Below are positions 34,862-46,767 of a stretch of 64,000 bases of DNA, piece after piece. The notes beneath the pieces were generated by a model. That model did no database searches. It saw nothing but the letters and a program-made list of their open reading frames with translations, and was not told where the DNA came from. The position numbers and the translations under genes were made by a program. Origin of the DNA: Zingiber officinale (taxonomy: Eukaryota; Streptophyta; Magnoliopsida; Zingiberales; Zingiberaceae); contig NC_055987.1 of the NCBI RefSeq assembly GCF_018446385.1, forward strand, positions 83,571,418 to 83,635,417, given 5' to 3'. Within the stretch, counting starts at the first letter, position 1. The number at the start of each line of letters is the position of its first letter.

Positions 34862-36451
34862 CTACAAGACACGAAAGATAGATGTTTTAGGTACCCAAAT
34901 CTTGGGACCTAATGCATCTACAATGAAAGACCTAGGAACCCATGCCTTGGTCACACCCTTCCTAGTCTCATGAACCCTAGAAGCATGTGATCTATGAAAT
35001 TGGGTTCTAGACACTAAGGAAATGAAACTAGACTCCTTAGGTTGGTATCCTAACCCGGCTTTGTTGTAGACCGCCCTTTGGGCATTTAGAATCATGTCTA
35101 AGGTCTTAGAGCTAGTTGAGAATTTCTCAAGCATTTTCTTGAGTTTCTCAACTTCACTCTTTAAAGCTTTGTTTTCATCCTCAAGAAGCTCTTGATGTAG
35201 GTCATCGACCTCATCTTCCCTAAGAGCTTTCAATTTTTCTACTTCATCTTTTAGTGATTTAATTTCTGTTTTTGATTTCTTAAGCATGGTAGACAAATGA
35301 GCAATAGTCCTATAGCATTTTTTTAAATGTGGGGAAGTTACCTCTTCATCATCCGAAGATGATGAAGCCGCGGCTGATGTATCACTTCCGGAGTCCGATT
35401 CCTCCCTTGCCATGAGTGCTAATTGACAAGTGCTTTTCTCCTTCTCTTCCTCCGATGAGCTTGAGGAGGATTCATCCCAAGAAGCTTTGAGAGCTTTCTT
35501 CTTCTTGGCCCTTTCTTCCTTCTTCTTGAGTTTCGGACACTCGCTCCGATAGTGTCCTTTCTTGCTACACTCATAACAAGTAACGTTAGTCTTATCAATA
35601 TTTTGATCAATAGACTTACCTTTCCCTTTGTATCTTCGGCTCCTTCTCATGATTCTTCTCACGAAGTTGGCCATCTCGCTTGATGATGATTCACCTTCAT
35701 CATCGGACTCGGAGGAGGATGAGGATGTAGGAATTTCTTTCTCCTTCTTCTTTTCTTTCTTCCTTCTTCCATCCTTGCTCTTTTCTCCTGCAACTAAAGA
35801 AATACCTTTCTCTTTTTGACCTTTGTTAGCAAGTTCATGAAGTTCCATTTCACAGAAAAATTCATCTAACTTAACAATTGAAAGGTCCTTGGAAACCTTG
35901 TAGGCATCTACCATAGATGACCACAAGGCATTCCTTGGAAAAGCTTTGAGTGCATACCTTACGAGATCGCGATTCTCTACGCGTTCATCCACGGAATGAA
36001 GACCATTGAGGATCTCTTTGAACCTTCCGTGTAGTTCACTTACCGTTTCGTTCTCCTTCATGGTGAGGTTTTGTAGTTGGTTTAGGAACAAGTCTCTCTT
36101 GGCGATCCGAGAGTCTCGGGTTCCTTCTTGGAGCTCGATGAGCTTGTTCCACAAATCTTTTGCGCTCGTAACTGGACCTACCTTGACGAGTTGATCTTTG
36201 GCTAGCCCACATTGTAGGGTTACCACTGCCTTGGCATCGGCTTGTCCTTTGCGGGTTTGCTCGGCGGACCACCTTGACGAGTCTAGTTCCTTACCTTCTT
36301 CGTCCTTTGGAGGTGTGAACCCTTCCTTGACCGAGAACCACATGGAGATGTCGGTCTTGAGGTAATACTCCATGCGGCTCTTCCAATATTGGAAATCCGC
36401 TCCGTCGAAGTAGGGTGGACGATTGGTGCTAAAGCCTTCCTTCATAGCCAT
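34862..36451 (-). pseudogene. Sirevirus-like copia gag
   Basis: The frame is open from 36493, but the second methionine (36451, MAMKEGFSTNRPPYFDG) fits the usual gag start. Domains: N-terminal FDGADFQYWKSRMEYYL; UBN2-like helical region (LWNKLIELQEGTRDSR, NETVSELHGRFKEI); lysine/serine linker; CCHC knuckle CYECSKKGHYRSEC near 35540-35585; acidic serine-rich stretch; long coiled coil (LKDEVEKLKALREDEVDDL); and tail LDMILNAQRAVYNKAGLGY with two WVPK motifs. About 530 codons, normal for Sireviruses. It ends at a TAG after FRVL, with protease in the same frame. The gag itself is uninterrupted. Confidence 0.92.
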
Positions 36452-36581
36452 CTTCTTGCTCTTTAGGGTGTTAGTCCGGATGAAGAGCGCCAAGCTCTCT
36501 CCGACTTCGTCCGGTCCAGAGAACGAGCTACCGAGCTCTCTCTGACCTAGTCCGGAGAACGAGCTACTCGAGTTGACCTGG
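36452..36581. other. Junction between the minus-strand element and the plus-oriented LTR
   Basis: Directly upstream of gag the minus strand reads an LTR-derived piece (AGCTCGTTCTCCGGACTAGG, then CGGACGAAGTCGGAGAG) and CGGACTAACACCC. The expected LTR end and primer site are missing, so a deletion brought the middle of the LTR next to gag. Plus-oriented LTR sequence starts at about 36582. Confidence 0.55.
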
Positions 36582-37241
36582 TTGGTGCAACCTTAGGTCA
36601 AGGTTGACCTAGTTGACCTGACTCGAGTTGACCTGACTCGAGTTGTATTTTGATGTTTGACGAGAATAGAAAAGTTCGATTATGATGTTTGACGAGAATA
36701 GAAAAGTTCTATTCTGATGTTTGACGAGAATAGAAAAGTTCTATTCTGATTTTTGACGAGAATTGAAAAGTTGTATTCTGATGTTTGACAGAATACAAAC
36801 TTGGGAGATTGTGGGTGCAATCTTTGGTCAAGGTTGACCTGGTTGACCCGAGGTGAGTCGACCTGATTCGGGAAATCCTGGTAAGTGAAGCCAGGTGAAA
36901 GTCCTGGTGAGTGAAGCCAAGCAAGGGAAAGTCCTGGTGAGTGAAGCCAGGCAGTTGGAAAGTCCTGGTGAGTGAAGCCAGGCAAGGGAAATCCAGATAG
37001 GTCAAGGTTGACCAGACATCTGGTGAAAAGTCCAAGTATGGAGACTTGGCACGGGAAAAGTCCAAGTATGGAGACTTGGCACGGAAAAGTCCAAGCAGGG
37101 AGCTTGGCACGGGAAAAGTCCAAGTATGGAGACTTGGCGTGGAAAAGTCCAAGCAGGGAGCTTGGCACGGGAAAAGTCCAAGTATGGAGACTTGGCACGG
37201 AGAAGTCCAAGCAGGGAGCTTGGCACGGGAAAAGTCCAAGT
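36582..37241 (+). repeat. Right terminal LTR of the block, first part
   Basis: Starts near TTGGTGCAACCTTAGGTC and runs to the Angela insertion. It holds three local tandem repeats: about 31 bp with TGTTTGACGAGAATAG (36650-36790), about 40 bp with CCTGGTGAGTGAAGCCAGG (36870-36990), and alternating 27/28-bp units with AAGTCCAAGTATGGAGACTT or AAGTCCAAGCAGGGAGCTTG (37023-37240). An internal TTGGGAGAT followed by TGTGGGTGCAATC (about 36810) repeats the start of the LTR, so the exact 5' boundary is unsure. Confidence 0.65.
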
Positions 37242-39619
37242 TGTTGGTTGCTACTCGGAAAGCCTAGAGGTTCCACTGTACAAAAATTTTGTACAAAGAT
37301 CTGAACCTTTTCCTAGCTACCATGTGTTCTTTTAAATTAAATTTTGGATCGCCTGCGGAACTTAACACGTTTAATCCAAAACTTAATCTATTCGTTCTTT
37401 TAGGTTTTGACTTGGGTCTCCTGCGGAACTTAACACGTTCGACCCAAATCACCTTAAGTTATTAATTCCATTAAATATTAATTTCCATAATTGGTTCCCA
37501 GTACTGACGTGGCGAGGCACACGGCCTTCTTGGATATGGGAGCAACCACCACCGACTAGACAAAACCTTTTATGGAAAGCTAATATTTAATTTCCTAAAA
37601 TAACTTTAGGTTAACCGAAAAGAACAATCAAATCACAAGGAAAAGAAAAAACAAAAGAACACAACATCGAAAAACATATTCGAAATTCTAGAATCGTAAG
37701 CCTCTTGTATTTGGTATTATTTCCATAAATAACTAGCATGATGCGGAAAGAAAAATTACTAGTTATACCTTGTAGAAAAAACCTCTTGATCTTCTACCGT
37801 ATTCCTCTTCTAACCTCGGACATTGTGTGGGCAACGATCTTCCGAGATGAGAAACCACCAAGCACCTTCTTCTCCTCCTAGCTAGGTTCGGCCAAAACAA
37901 GAAAGCTCCACCAAGGAAGAAGAAATACACCAAGCAAGCTCTAAGAGATGCAAGCTTCCTCTCCTTCTTCTTCTTCTTTTCCAAGTAGTATCCGGCCTCC
38001 ACAAGACCTCCAAGCAATAGAGAGTTTCGGCCACCACAAAGAGGAAGAGAAGAAGATGATGGCCGACAACACCAAGGAAAAGAGGGAGAAAACAATAGAG
38101 GTTGTATCTCATGAAGGCACCTCACCCTTCTTTTATATTCCTTGGCCTAGGCAAATTAGGAAATTTAATTACAATAAAATTTCCTCAATTTCCTTGACAT
38201 GATTTAATTTAGAAAAATAAAACAAATTTTCCAAATTAAACTTCAATGGCCGGCCACATCATTGGAGAGCAAATTGGACAAGTTTTAATCAACAATTAAA
38301 ACTTCCTAATTTGTTTCCGGAAATTTTAAAAATAAAATTTCTCTTTAAAAATCTCTTCATGGTTGATAAAAGGAAATTTCTATAATTTTAATTTTATCAA
38401 CATGTGGATAATTTTAAAGAGAAAATAAAATAACTCTCCAATCTACAAATAAGGAAAGAGATCTAATCTCTTTCTTTAATCTTTTGTAGATCTTTTACAA
38501 GAGAGATATTTTAATTTTAATTCTCTTTAATAAATTATTTCTTCCACATAATAAAAACTAGAATTAAAATCCCTTTTAAATTTAATTTGGCCGGCCCCCA
38601 CTAGCTTGGGTTCAAGCTAGGGCCGGAGCTTGGTTCCCAAGCTAGCTTGGCCGGCCCCCTATTGGTGGGTATAGAAGGTGGGTATATGTGGGTATAGAAC
38701 TCTATAAATAAGATGCTACGATAGGGACCGAGAGGAGGAATTGGTTTTGGTCTCCCGATAAAATTAAGCATCCCGTGTTCGCCCTGAACACACAACTTAA
38801 TTTTATCAATAATAATTCATTCCACTAGAGAACTATTATTGAACTACCGCATCAATCCCAAATTACATTTTTGAGCTCCTTCTTATTATGAGTGTGTTAG
38901 TCTCCCCGTGTTTAAGATATCGAATATCCACTAATTAAGTGAGTTACTGACAACTCATTTAATTAATATCTTAGTCCAAGAGTAGTACCACTCAACCTTA
39001 TTATCATGTCGGACTAAGTCCACCTGCAGGGTTTAACATGACAATCCTTATGAGCTCCTCTTGAGGACATTATCAACCTAGTATCACTAGGACACAGTTT
39101 CCTTCTATAATCAACAACACACACTATAAGTGATATCATTTCCCAACTTATCGGGCTTATTGATTCATCGAACTAAATCTCACCCATTGATAAATTAAAG
39201 AAATAAATATCAAATATATGTGCTTATTATTATATTAGGATTAAGAGCACACACTTCCATAATAACTGAGGTCTTTGTTCCTTTATAAAGTCAGTATAAA
39301 AAGAACGACCTCAAATGGTCCTACTCAATACACTCTAAGTGTACTAGTGTAATTATATAGTTAAGATAAACTAACACCTAATTACACTACGACCTTCCAA
39401 TGGTTTGTTCCTTTCCATCTTAGTCGTGAGCTACTGTTTATAATTTATAAGGAACCGATAACATGATCTTCTGTGTGTGACACCACACACCATGTTATCT
39501 ACAATATAAATTAATTGAGCAACTACATTTATCATAAATGTAGACATTTGACCAATGTGATTCTTATTTCTAGATAAATGTTTATACCAAAAGCTAGGCT
39601 TTTAGTATACACTCTAACA
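37242..39619 (-). repeat. 3' LTR of Angela-like element
   Basis: 2378 bp. On the minus strand it starts TGTTAGAGTGTATACTAAAA (39619) and ends AGTAGCAACCAACA (37242). It includes the conserved stretch 37504-37580 also found in the gag-only family, and C/T-rich leader sequence with spurious open frames (37763-38125). GGCCGGCC sites occur at about 38270-38660. Confidence 0.92.
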
Positions 39620-39631
39620 ATCTCCCACTTA
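39620..39631 (-). other. Polypurine tract
   Basis: Minus-strand TAAGTGGGAGAT directly beside the 3' LTR. Confidence 0.85.
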
Positions 39632-42600
39632 TACTAAAAGACTAAGCTGCTATATCTGCTGCCATACATCTGATTCCTAACCCTTCAACATGTCCATCAA
39701 AAGCTCTTGCCTTAAGGACCTTGGTGGAAGGATCTATAGGTCATCACCTGATGCAATCTAGGTAGCAACAACTTCTCCTCGTTTATACGATTTCTCGTAT
39801 TGGGTGGTACTTGCGCTCTATTGTGTTTACTTGCCTTTATAGACTTATGGTTTCTTCGAGTTTGCTACTGCACCAATATTATTACAATAAATTGTAATAA
39901 TCTTTGGACAAACTAGAAATCATATCTAAGTCTATCTTGAGGTTATTGAGTCATTCAGCTTTTATGGCTACCTCAGAGGCTTGCCATATACTAAGCTTCT
40001 ATGGTGGAGTCCAGAAAAACACCTATGCTTATCACTCTTCCATAGTTATGACTTTACCTCCTAAAGTAAACACAAAACCCCGAGGTCGACTTATTATTGT
40101 CCCTATCCGATTGGAAGTCAAAATCCATGCAACCCACAAGGACTAAATTAACTGCCTTGTAAGCTAGCATATAATCTCTAGTGCCTCTAAGGTACTACAA
40201 TATATGCTTTACTGCAGTCCATTATCCTTGTCCAGGGTTACTTTGATATCTGCTAACTATGCCTTTGGCAAAACAGATTTCTGATCTCGTACATAGCATA
40301 CATTAGGCTTCCAACAGCCGTAGCATAAAGAACTGCCTTTATTTCCTTTATCTCCTTTGATGTCTATAGAGACATATCTTTAGATAAAGTTACTCCATCC
40401 TTAAAAAGTAAAAAACCTTTCGAGGAGTTTTGCATGCTTAAAACGAGCAAGGATTTTCCGATGTATCAAGCTTGGGATAAGTAAAATATATTTTTCTTTC
40501 GATCCCTTATTATTTTGATCTCAAAAATATATACATTCTCCCAAGTCCTTTATATCGAATTATTTGGACAACCATACCCTTACTTCTGACAACATTTTGA
40601 TATTGTTTCCAACTACCAAAAATGTTATCTACGTATAGTACAAGAAATACCACTACGCTTCCATCACACCTTTTGTATACACAAGACTTATCCAGTTACT
40701 AAATAAATCCATAGATCTGGATTACTTTGATAAACCGGATGTTCCAAGACCTTGAAGCTTTGCCTCAGTCCATAGACTGATTGAGCTTACACAAGATGCT
40801 CTTAGCCCTTTGCAATGAACCCTTCTGGTTGCTTTATATGGATGCTTTCTTCAAAACTTCCATTAAGGAATGTCTTGACATCCTCTTGCCAAATAGATAA
40901 AAGAATCCGGATAGACTTAAGCATGACTACCAGTGAAAAAGTTTCCTTTTTCATCAAGCCTTGCTTTGAAAGTTACTACCTTCCTGTCTATCCCTCTTTT
41001 CCTATTATAGACCTTTTTATACCCAACGGCTTTTACACCATTTGGTGATTCTACAAGCTTCCAGATTTTATTAGAATACATATATTCTAATTCTTTTATT
41101 CATTACTCTTTGCCAAGATGCTGCATCTTTATCTTGGAGTGCTTCATCATATGACCGGAGATCAGGTTCATGCCCTCCAGGGATCGAGTCCAAAAACTCT
41201 CCCAAAACATGAACCTATTTAGGTTGCATAACAACCCTCCCACTACAATAAGACACTTTCTGTAATTGTGTATCAATTTGTGATACGTGTTGCAGTTTTC
41301 TTGTGGTATCTCATCTTGTACAGTTGGTACTAGGTTAGACATGTCCTTTATTATTTCCTTAAGAACAAATTTACTTATGAGCACGTGGTTCATTATATAG
41401 TCCTTTTCTAAAAAATCAGTCATTGATGCTAACAATGACCTTCTGATTTTTAAGACTATAAACTTATTTTTATTGTTTATCTAGGATAACTTACAAACAA
41501 GTGAACTCCTATCCAACTTATCATTGTCTCTCTTTAACATATGTGCTGGATTACTCGAATCCGAATATGCTTCAAAATAGGTTTTCACCTATTCAGTAAT
41601 TCTATATGAGTAGAGAGTTCTAACTTGGAAGGTACTATGTTCACTTTCATTATCAGAGTTTATCCTTAAAACAAATTTGGTAATTTTCTAAATAACTCAT
41701 CATCTATCTAATTATTTCATAAGAGTCCTTTACCTTCTTTCTACTACACCATTCTGCAGGTGCAATTAGTTGGGATTGAATCCCTACTTTTGATAAATGA
41801 CTCCTAAATTCTCCCAAGAGGTACTTGCCACTACGATCTTACCATAGTGACATTTACTTTAACATTTCTCTGCATCAACCTTGTACTCTTTGAACTAAGT
41901 CTTGCGGTACATTAAGTAAATTTATTTGTATCTTGAATAGTTGTCTATAAAATAGATGAAATATTCAATACTACCTCTTGTCTGGATAGTCATAGGATCA
42001 CACAAATCAGAATGAACCGATTTCAACATATCTTTGACTCCATACCCCTTGGACTTAAAAGCTTCTTGGTTATTTTCCTTCCAAGTAAGACTCGCAGGTT
42101 GGAAAGATTTCCACTACTAATGAACCCAAAAGTTCATCAGCTACCAATGAATCCTACTTAAGTTAATATAACCTAGCCTTAGATGTCAAAGATATAATTG
42201 GTTCATTTTCGAAGGTTGCTTTCTCTTAAGTTAGAAGATGTGTTATTAATTTCCATTTGTTGCATCATGGGAGTTATTGGATTATAAATTGTCAACCAAC
42301 ATACCAGAATAGATAACTTGCCTATTTTTCTTGATAACAACTTTGTTATCAAAATAGACACAATATCTATAATAGTTTAGAAACTGAAATCAGGTTCTTT
42401 CTAAACTTAGTATGTAAAGACAATTCCTAATAATCCAAATTTTATTCCTATTAGAGAATAAACCTCTCCCACTGCAACAGCTGCTACTTTTGCAGTAGTG
42501 CCCATGTGGACGGTGTTTTTTATTTTCATTTAGTTGTCGGGTATCCTGGAACCTTGCAGACATGATCAGTGGCTCCCATATCTACACACCAGGTACCGGT
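39632..42600 (-). pseudogene. Decayed copia pol of Angela-like element
   Basis: No long frame is left, but short blocks are readable on the minus strand. Protease: WCVDMGATDHVC at about 42600-42540 (the usual D-S-G is changed to D-M-G). Integrase: VHSDLCDPM and YFIYFIDNYSRYK at about 42060-41910. Reverse transcriptase: YKRCDGSVVVFLVLYVDNI at about 40680-40624, where the second catalytic aspartate is changed to asparagine. The order is that of Ty1/copia. 39632-40600 presumably holds eroded RNase H. It is non-functional. Confidence 0.8.
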
Positions 42601-42819
42601 AGATAACTCCACTAAACATGTATCAACTAATGAATAAAATACACCTATATTGTTCTTAGTTCTAAGAGGACAGTCTACCTTAATGTCCAAATTCTATTTC
42701 CAATCAATTATAATTGGGACCACTAAGTCTATCCTAAAGTATATCAGCTAGGGATTGACCATCTTCCTAAGAATCACAAAAATATTTGGTTAAGACCAAC
42801 TCCTTAAAAATCCCCATGA

Positions 42820-43480
42820 ATTTTGTATGCCACGTTAGTGTGGACGTATACAAATTCAAAAAGAAATTTTATTTAATTTTATTATCTCGTCAACCTTACT
42901 TTATGACGAATAAAATTAATAGTTGGTCTATCAAATATTTGGTCAAGACTCTAAATTTAAAATAATATTGATTCCTCTAACAATACTATTTAAATTTACC
43001 AACACCTCAAAACACCGTGAATTTTGCATGCCACGTTAGTGTGGACGTATACAAAATCAACATTTGTAAGAGGAGGGTTTTACCCATTAACTATCTTGTC
43101 AACGTAACTTTATGACAAATAAAATTATCTCAAACACCGTTAATTTTGTATGCCACGTTAGTGTGGACGTATACAAAATCAATCATTTGTAAGAGGGGTT
43201 TTAACCCTTTAATTTTATTATCTTGTCAACTTAACTTTATGACAAATAAAATTATCTCAAACACCGTTAATTTTGTATGCCACGTTAGTGTGGACGTATA
43301 CAAAATCAATCATTTGTAAGAGGGGTTTTAACCCTTTAATTTTATTATCTTGCCAACTTAACTTTATGACAAATAAAATTATCTCAAACACCGTTAATTT
43401 TGTATGCCACGTTAGTGTGGACGTATACAAAATCAATCATTTGTAAGAGGGGTTTTAACCCTTTAATTTTATTATCTTGT
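42820..43480 (-). repeat. Tandem repeat of about 127 bp in Angela-like 5' internal region
   Basis: The phrase TGCCACGTTAGTGTGGACGT begins at 42828, 43029, 43151, 43278 and 43405. The last spacings are 122, 127 and 127 bp, so the recent units are nearly identical. Each unit has TATGCCACG...GTATACAAAATC and a TTATCTTGTCAACTT block. It lies between the primer site and the protease remnant, where gag should be. Confidence 0.9.
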
Positions 43481-43499
43481 CAACCTAGTTTTATGACAA

Positions 43500-44370
43500 A
43501 TTAATAGTTGGTTTCATTTGGTCACACAAATAATAGCAGTGACTCCGATGGGGAGGATACTATTAAATGTATCTAAGTGTATACCATTACTTGACACTAA
43601 GTCCATTAATAAGATTATGCCCCTTCCGTTGGGGAAGATCACATGCTCTTAATTAACTTCCTATAGTCATCCAAAAATGGAAGTCTGTTCTAGTGATCCG
43701 CAAACAAGCTCATCCATTATGGAGGAAGGCACTCAGAGCCAACGCGCAAGCTTGTTTGCATCACTTACAAACCAGTAATGGAGACCATGGGATTTACTTA
43801 AAAATCCCTCTCCCACTTAGTTATTTATTAATGAGGAATTTTAACTATGCTAGCCTACTAAACTTGTAAACTAACATGCACAAGACAATATAAAAGCAAT
43901 AAATAGAAAATCTAATTTTCAACTATTATGGCTTTTATCTCTAGTTGTCCTCCGTGTTGTCATCCCAAGCTGCTGCCATATTTGGCCACCGCCATCGGGT
44001 CTAGCTGTCCATCTTGCTCCTTGTTCCACTGCGCCTCGGTCCTTAGAAGGTTCCACGCTTTGCAAGATTCGATCCATGACATAAATAGAATTTTACAATT
44101 TTGATCCTATATTCCATAAAAGGAATGTACATGTATCTAGATCAAAAATAAAATCCTAATAAAACTAAATACGCCTGGATTTTATAATACAATCATGCAC
44201 ACACATATAAATGCCCTTGACATGTCCAAGGGTCCAATCACACACATAAAACTATAAGCCATAATAGTTGGATCCTGCATCTACAAAGTTAGCACATCCT
44301 ACTATTATCCCGCCTAAATTATGTATGACATGCATAATTAAACTAATACCAAATACAGAGGCAAAACCCT
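43500..44370 (-). other. Internal region of Angela-like element without readable gag
   Basis: AT-rich with no open frame. By position it is leader and eroded gag. Confidence 0.45.
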
Positions 44371-44384
44371 AGCTCGATACCAAT
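44371..44384 (-). other. Primer-binding site, variant tRNA-iMet type
   Basis: Minus-strand TTGGTATCGAGCT next to the LTR end; differs from TGGTATCAGAGC at a few 3' positions. Confidence 0.8.
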
Positions 44385-46767
44385 TGTTGGTTGCTACTCT
44401 GAAAGCCTAGAGGTTCCACTGCATAAAAATTTTGTACAAAGATCTGAACCTTTCCTAGCTACCATGTGTTCTTTTAAATTAAATTTTGGATCGCTTCGGA
44501 ACTTAACACGCTTGATCCAAAACTTAATCTATTTGCTTTTAGGTTTTGACTTGGGTCTCTTGCGGAACACGTTCGACCCAAATCACCTTAAGTTATTAAT
44601 TCCATTAAATATTAATTTCCATAATTGGTTCCCAGTACTGACGTGGCGAGGCACACGGCCTTCTTGGATATGGGAGCAACCACCACCGACTAGACAAAAC
44701 CTTTTATGGAAAGCTAATATTTAATTTCCTAAAATAACTTTAGGTTAACCGAAAAGAACAATCAAATCACAAGGAAAAGAAAAAACAAAAGAACACAACA
44801 TCGAAAAACATATTCGAAATTCTAGAATCGTAAGCCTCTTGTATTTGGTATTATTTCCATAAATAACTAGCATGATGCGGAAAGAAAAATTACTAGTTAT
44901 ACCTTGTAGAAAAAACCTCTTGATCTTCTACCGTATTCCTCTTCTAACCTCGGACGTTGTGTGGGCAACGATCTTCCGAGATGAGAAACCACCAAGCACC
45001 TTCTTCTCCTCCTAGCTAGGTTCGGCCAAAACAAGAAAGCTCCACCAAGGAAGAAGAAATACACCAAGCAAGCTCTAAGAGATGCAAGCTTCCTCTCCTT
45101 CTTCTTCTTCTTCTCCAAGTAGTATCCGACCTCCACAAGACCTCCAAGCAATAGAGAGTTTCGGCCACCACAAAGAGGAAGAAGAGAAGAGATGATGGCC
45201 GGCCACAACACCAAGAAAAAGAGGGAGAGAAAACAATAGAGGTTGTATCTCATGAAGGCACCCTCACCCCTTCTTTTATATTCCTTGGCCTAGGCAAATT
45301 AGGAAATTTAATTACAATAAAATTTCCTCAATTTCCTTGACATGATTTAATTTAGAAAAATAAAACAAATTTTCCAAATTAAACTTCAATGGCCAGCCAC
45401 ATCATTGGAGAGCAAATTGGACAAGTTTTAATCAACAATTAAAACTTCCTAATTTGTTTCGGAAATTTTAAAAATAAAATTTCTTTAAAAATCTCTTCAT
45501 GGTTGATAAAAGGAAATTTCTATAATTTTAATTTTATCAACATGTGGATAATTTTAAAGAGAAAATAAAATAACTCTCCAATCTATAAATAAGGAAAGAG
45601 ATCTAATCTCTTTCTTTAATCTTTGTAGATCTTTACAAGAGAGATATTTTAATTTTAATTCTCTTTAATAAATTATTTCTTCCACATAATAAAAACTAAA
45701 ATTAAAATCCTTTTAATTTAATTTGGCCCCACTAGCTTGGGTTCAAGCTAGGGCCAGCCACCCTATACCGGCCCTAGCTTGTTCCCAAGCTAGCTTGGCC
45801 GACCCCTATTGTGTGGGTATAGAAGGTGGATATAGGTGGGTATAGAACTCTATAAATAAGAGGCTACGATAGGGACCGAGAGGAGGAATTGGTTTTGGTC
45901 TCCCGATAAAATTAAGCATCCCGTGTTCGCCCCGAACACACAACTTAATTTTATCAATAACAATTCATTCCACTAGAGAATTATTATTGAACTACCGCAC
46001 CAATCCCAAATTACATTTTTGGGCTCCTTCTTATTATGAGTGTGTTAGTCTCCCTGTGTTTAAGATATCGAATGTCCACTAATTAAGTGAGTTACTGACA
46101 ACTCATTTAATTAATTTCTTAGTTCAAGAGTAGTACCACTCAACCTTATTATCATGTCGGACTAAGTCCACCTGCAGGGTTTAACATGACAATCCTTATG
46201 AGCTCCTCTTGAGGACATTATCAACCTAGTATCACTAGGACACAGTTTCCTTCTATAATCAACAACACACACTATAAGTGATATCATTTCCCAACTTATC
46301 GGGCTTATTGATTCATCGAACTAAATCTCACCCATTGATAAATTAAAGAAATAAATATCAAATATATGTGCTTGTTATTATATTAGGATTAAGAGCACAC
46401 ACTTCCATAATAACTGAGGTCTTTGTTCCTTTATAAAGTCAGTATAAAAAGAACGACCTCAAATGGTCCTACTCAATACATTCTAAGTGTACTAGTGTAA
46501 TTATATAGTTAAGATAAACTAACACCTAATTACACTACGACCTTCCAATGGTTTGTTCCTTTCCATCTTAGTCGTGAGCTACTGTTTATAATTTATAAGG
46601 AACCGATAACATGATCTTCTGTGTGTGACACCACACACCATGTTATCTACAATATAAATTAATTGAGCAACTACATTTATCATAAATGTAGACATTTGAC
46701 CAATGTGATTCTTATTTCTAGATAAATGTTTATACCAAAAGCTAGGCTTTTAGTATACACTCTAACA
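44385..46767 (-). repeat. 5' LTR of Angela-like element
   Basis: 2383 bp, same termini as the 3' LTR (TGTTGGTTGCTACTC to CACTCTAACA on the plus strand). The two LTRs are very similar with scattered substitutions and small indels, some in homopolymers and in the GGCCGGCC-rich part. Confidence 0.92.

Larger units (their letters stand above)
37242..46767 (-). mobile_element. Angela-like long-LTR copia element
   Basis: 9526 bp, flanked by CAAGT (37237-37241 and 46768-46772). LTRs of 2378 and 2383 bp, primer site on the right, polypurine tract on the left. Pol is heavily decayed but has protease, integrase, then reverse transcriptase remnants in copia order. LTR size and a reverse transcriptase of the FLVLYVD type fit the Angela lineage. 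Removing it restores the 28-bp tandem repeat of the host LTR exactly. Confidence 0.93.

Noticed and set aside
36680-37335. Long open frames with a repetitive tryptophan/proline/phenylalanine pattern on both strands
   Set aside because: They are translations of the 27/28-bp and 31-bp tandem repeats of an LTR, open by chance in several frames.
37763-38125. Possible serine/leucine-rich protein, repeated at 44897-45253
   Set aside because: It is in both LTRs of the Angela-like element in C/T-rich leader sequence, with open frames on both strands.
42820-43480. Centromeric satellite
   Set aside because: Only about five units, confined to the internal region of one retrotransposon with proper LTRs and target duplications.
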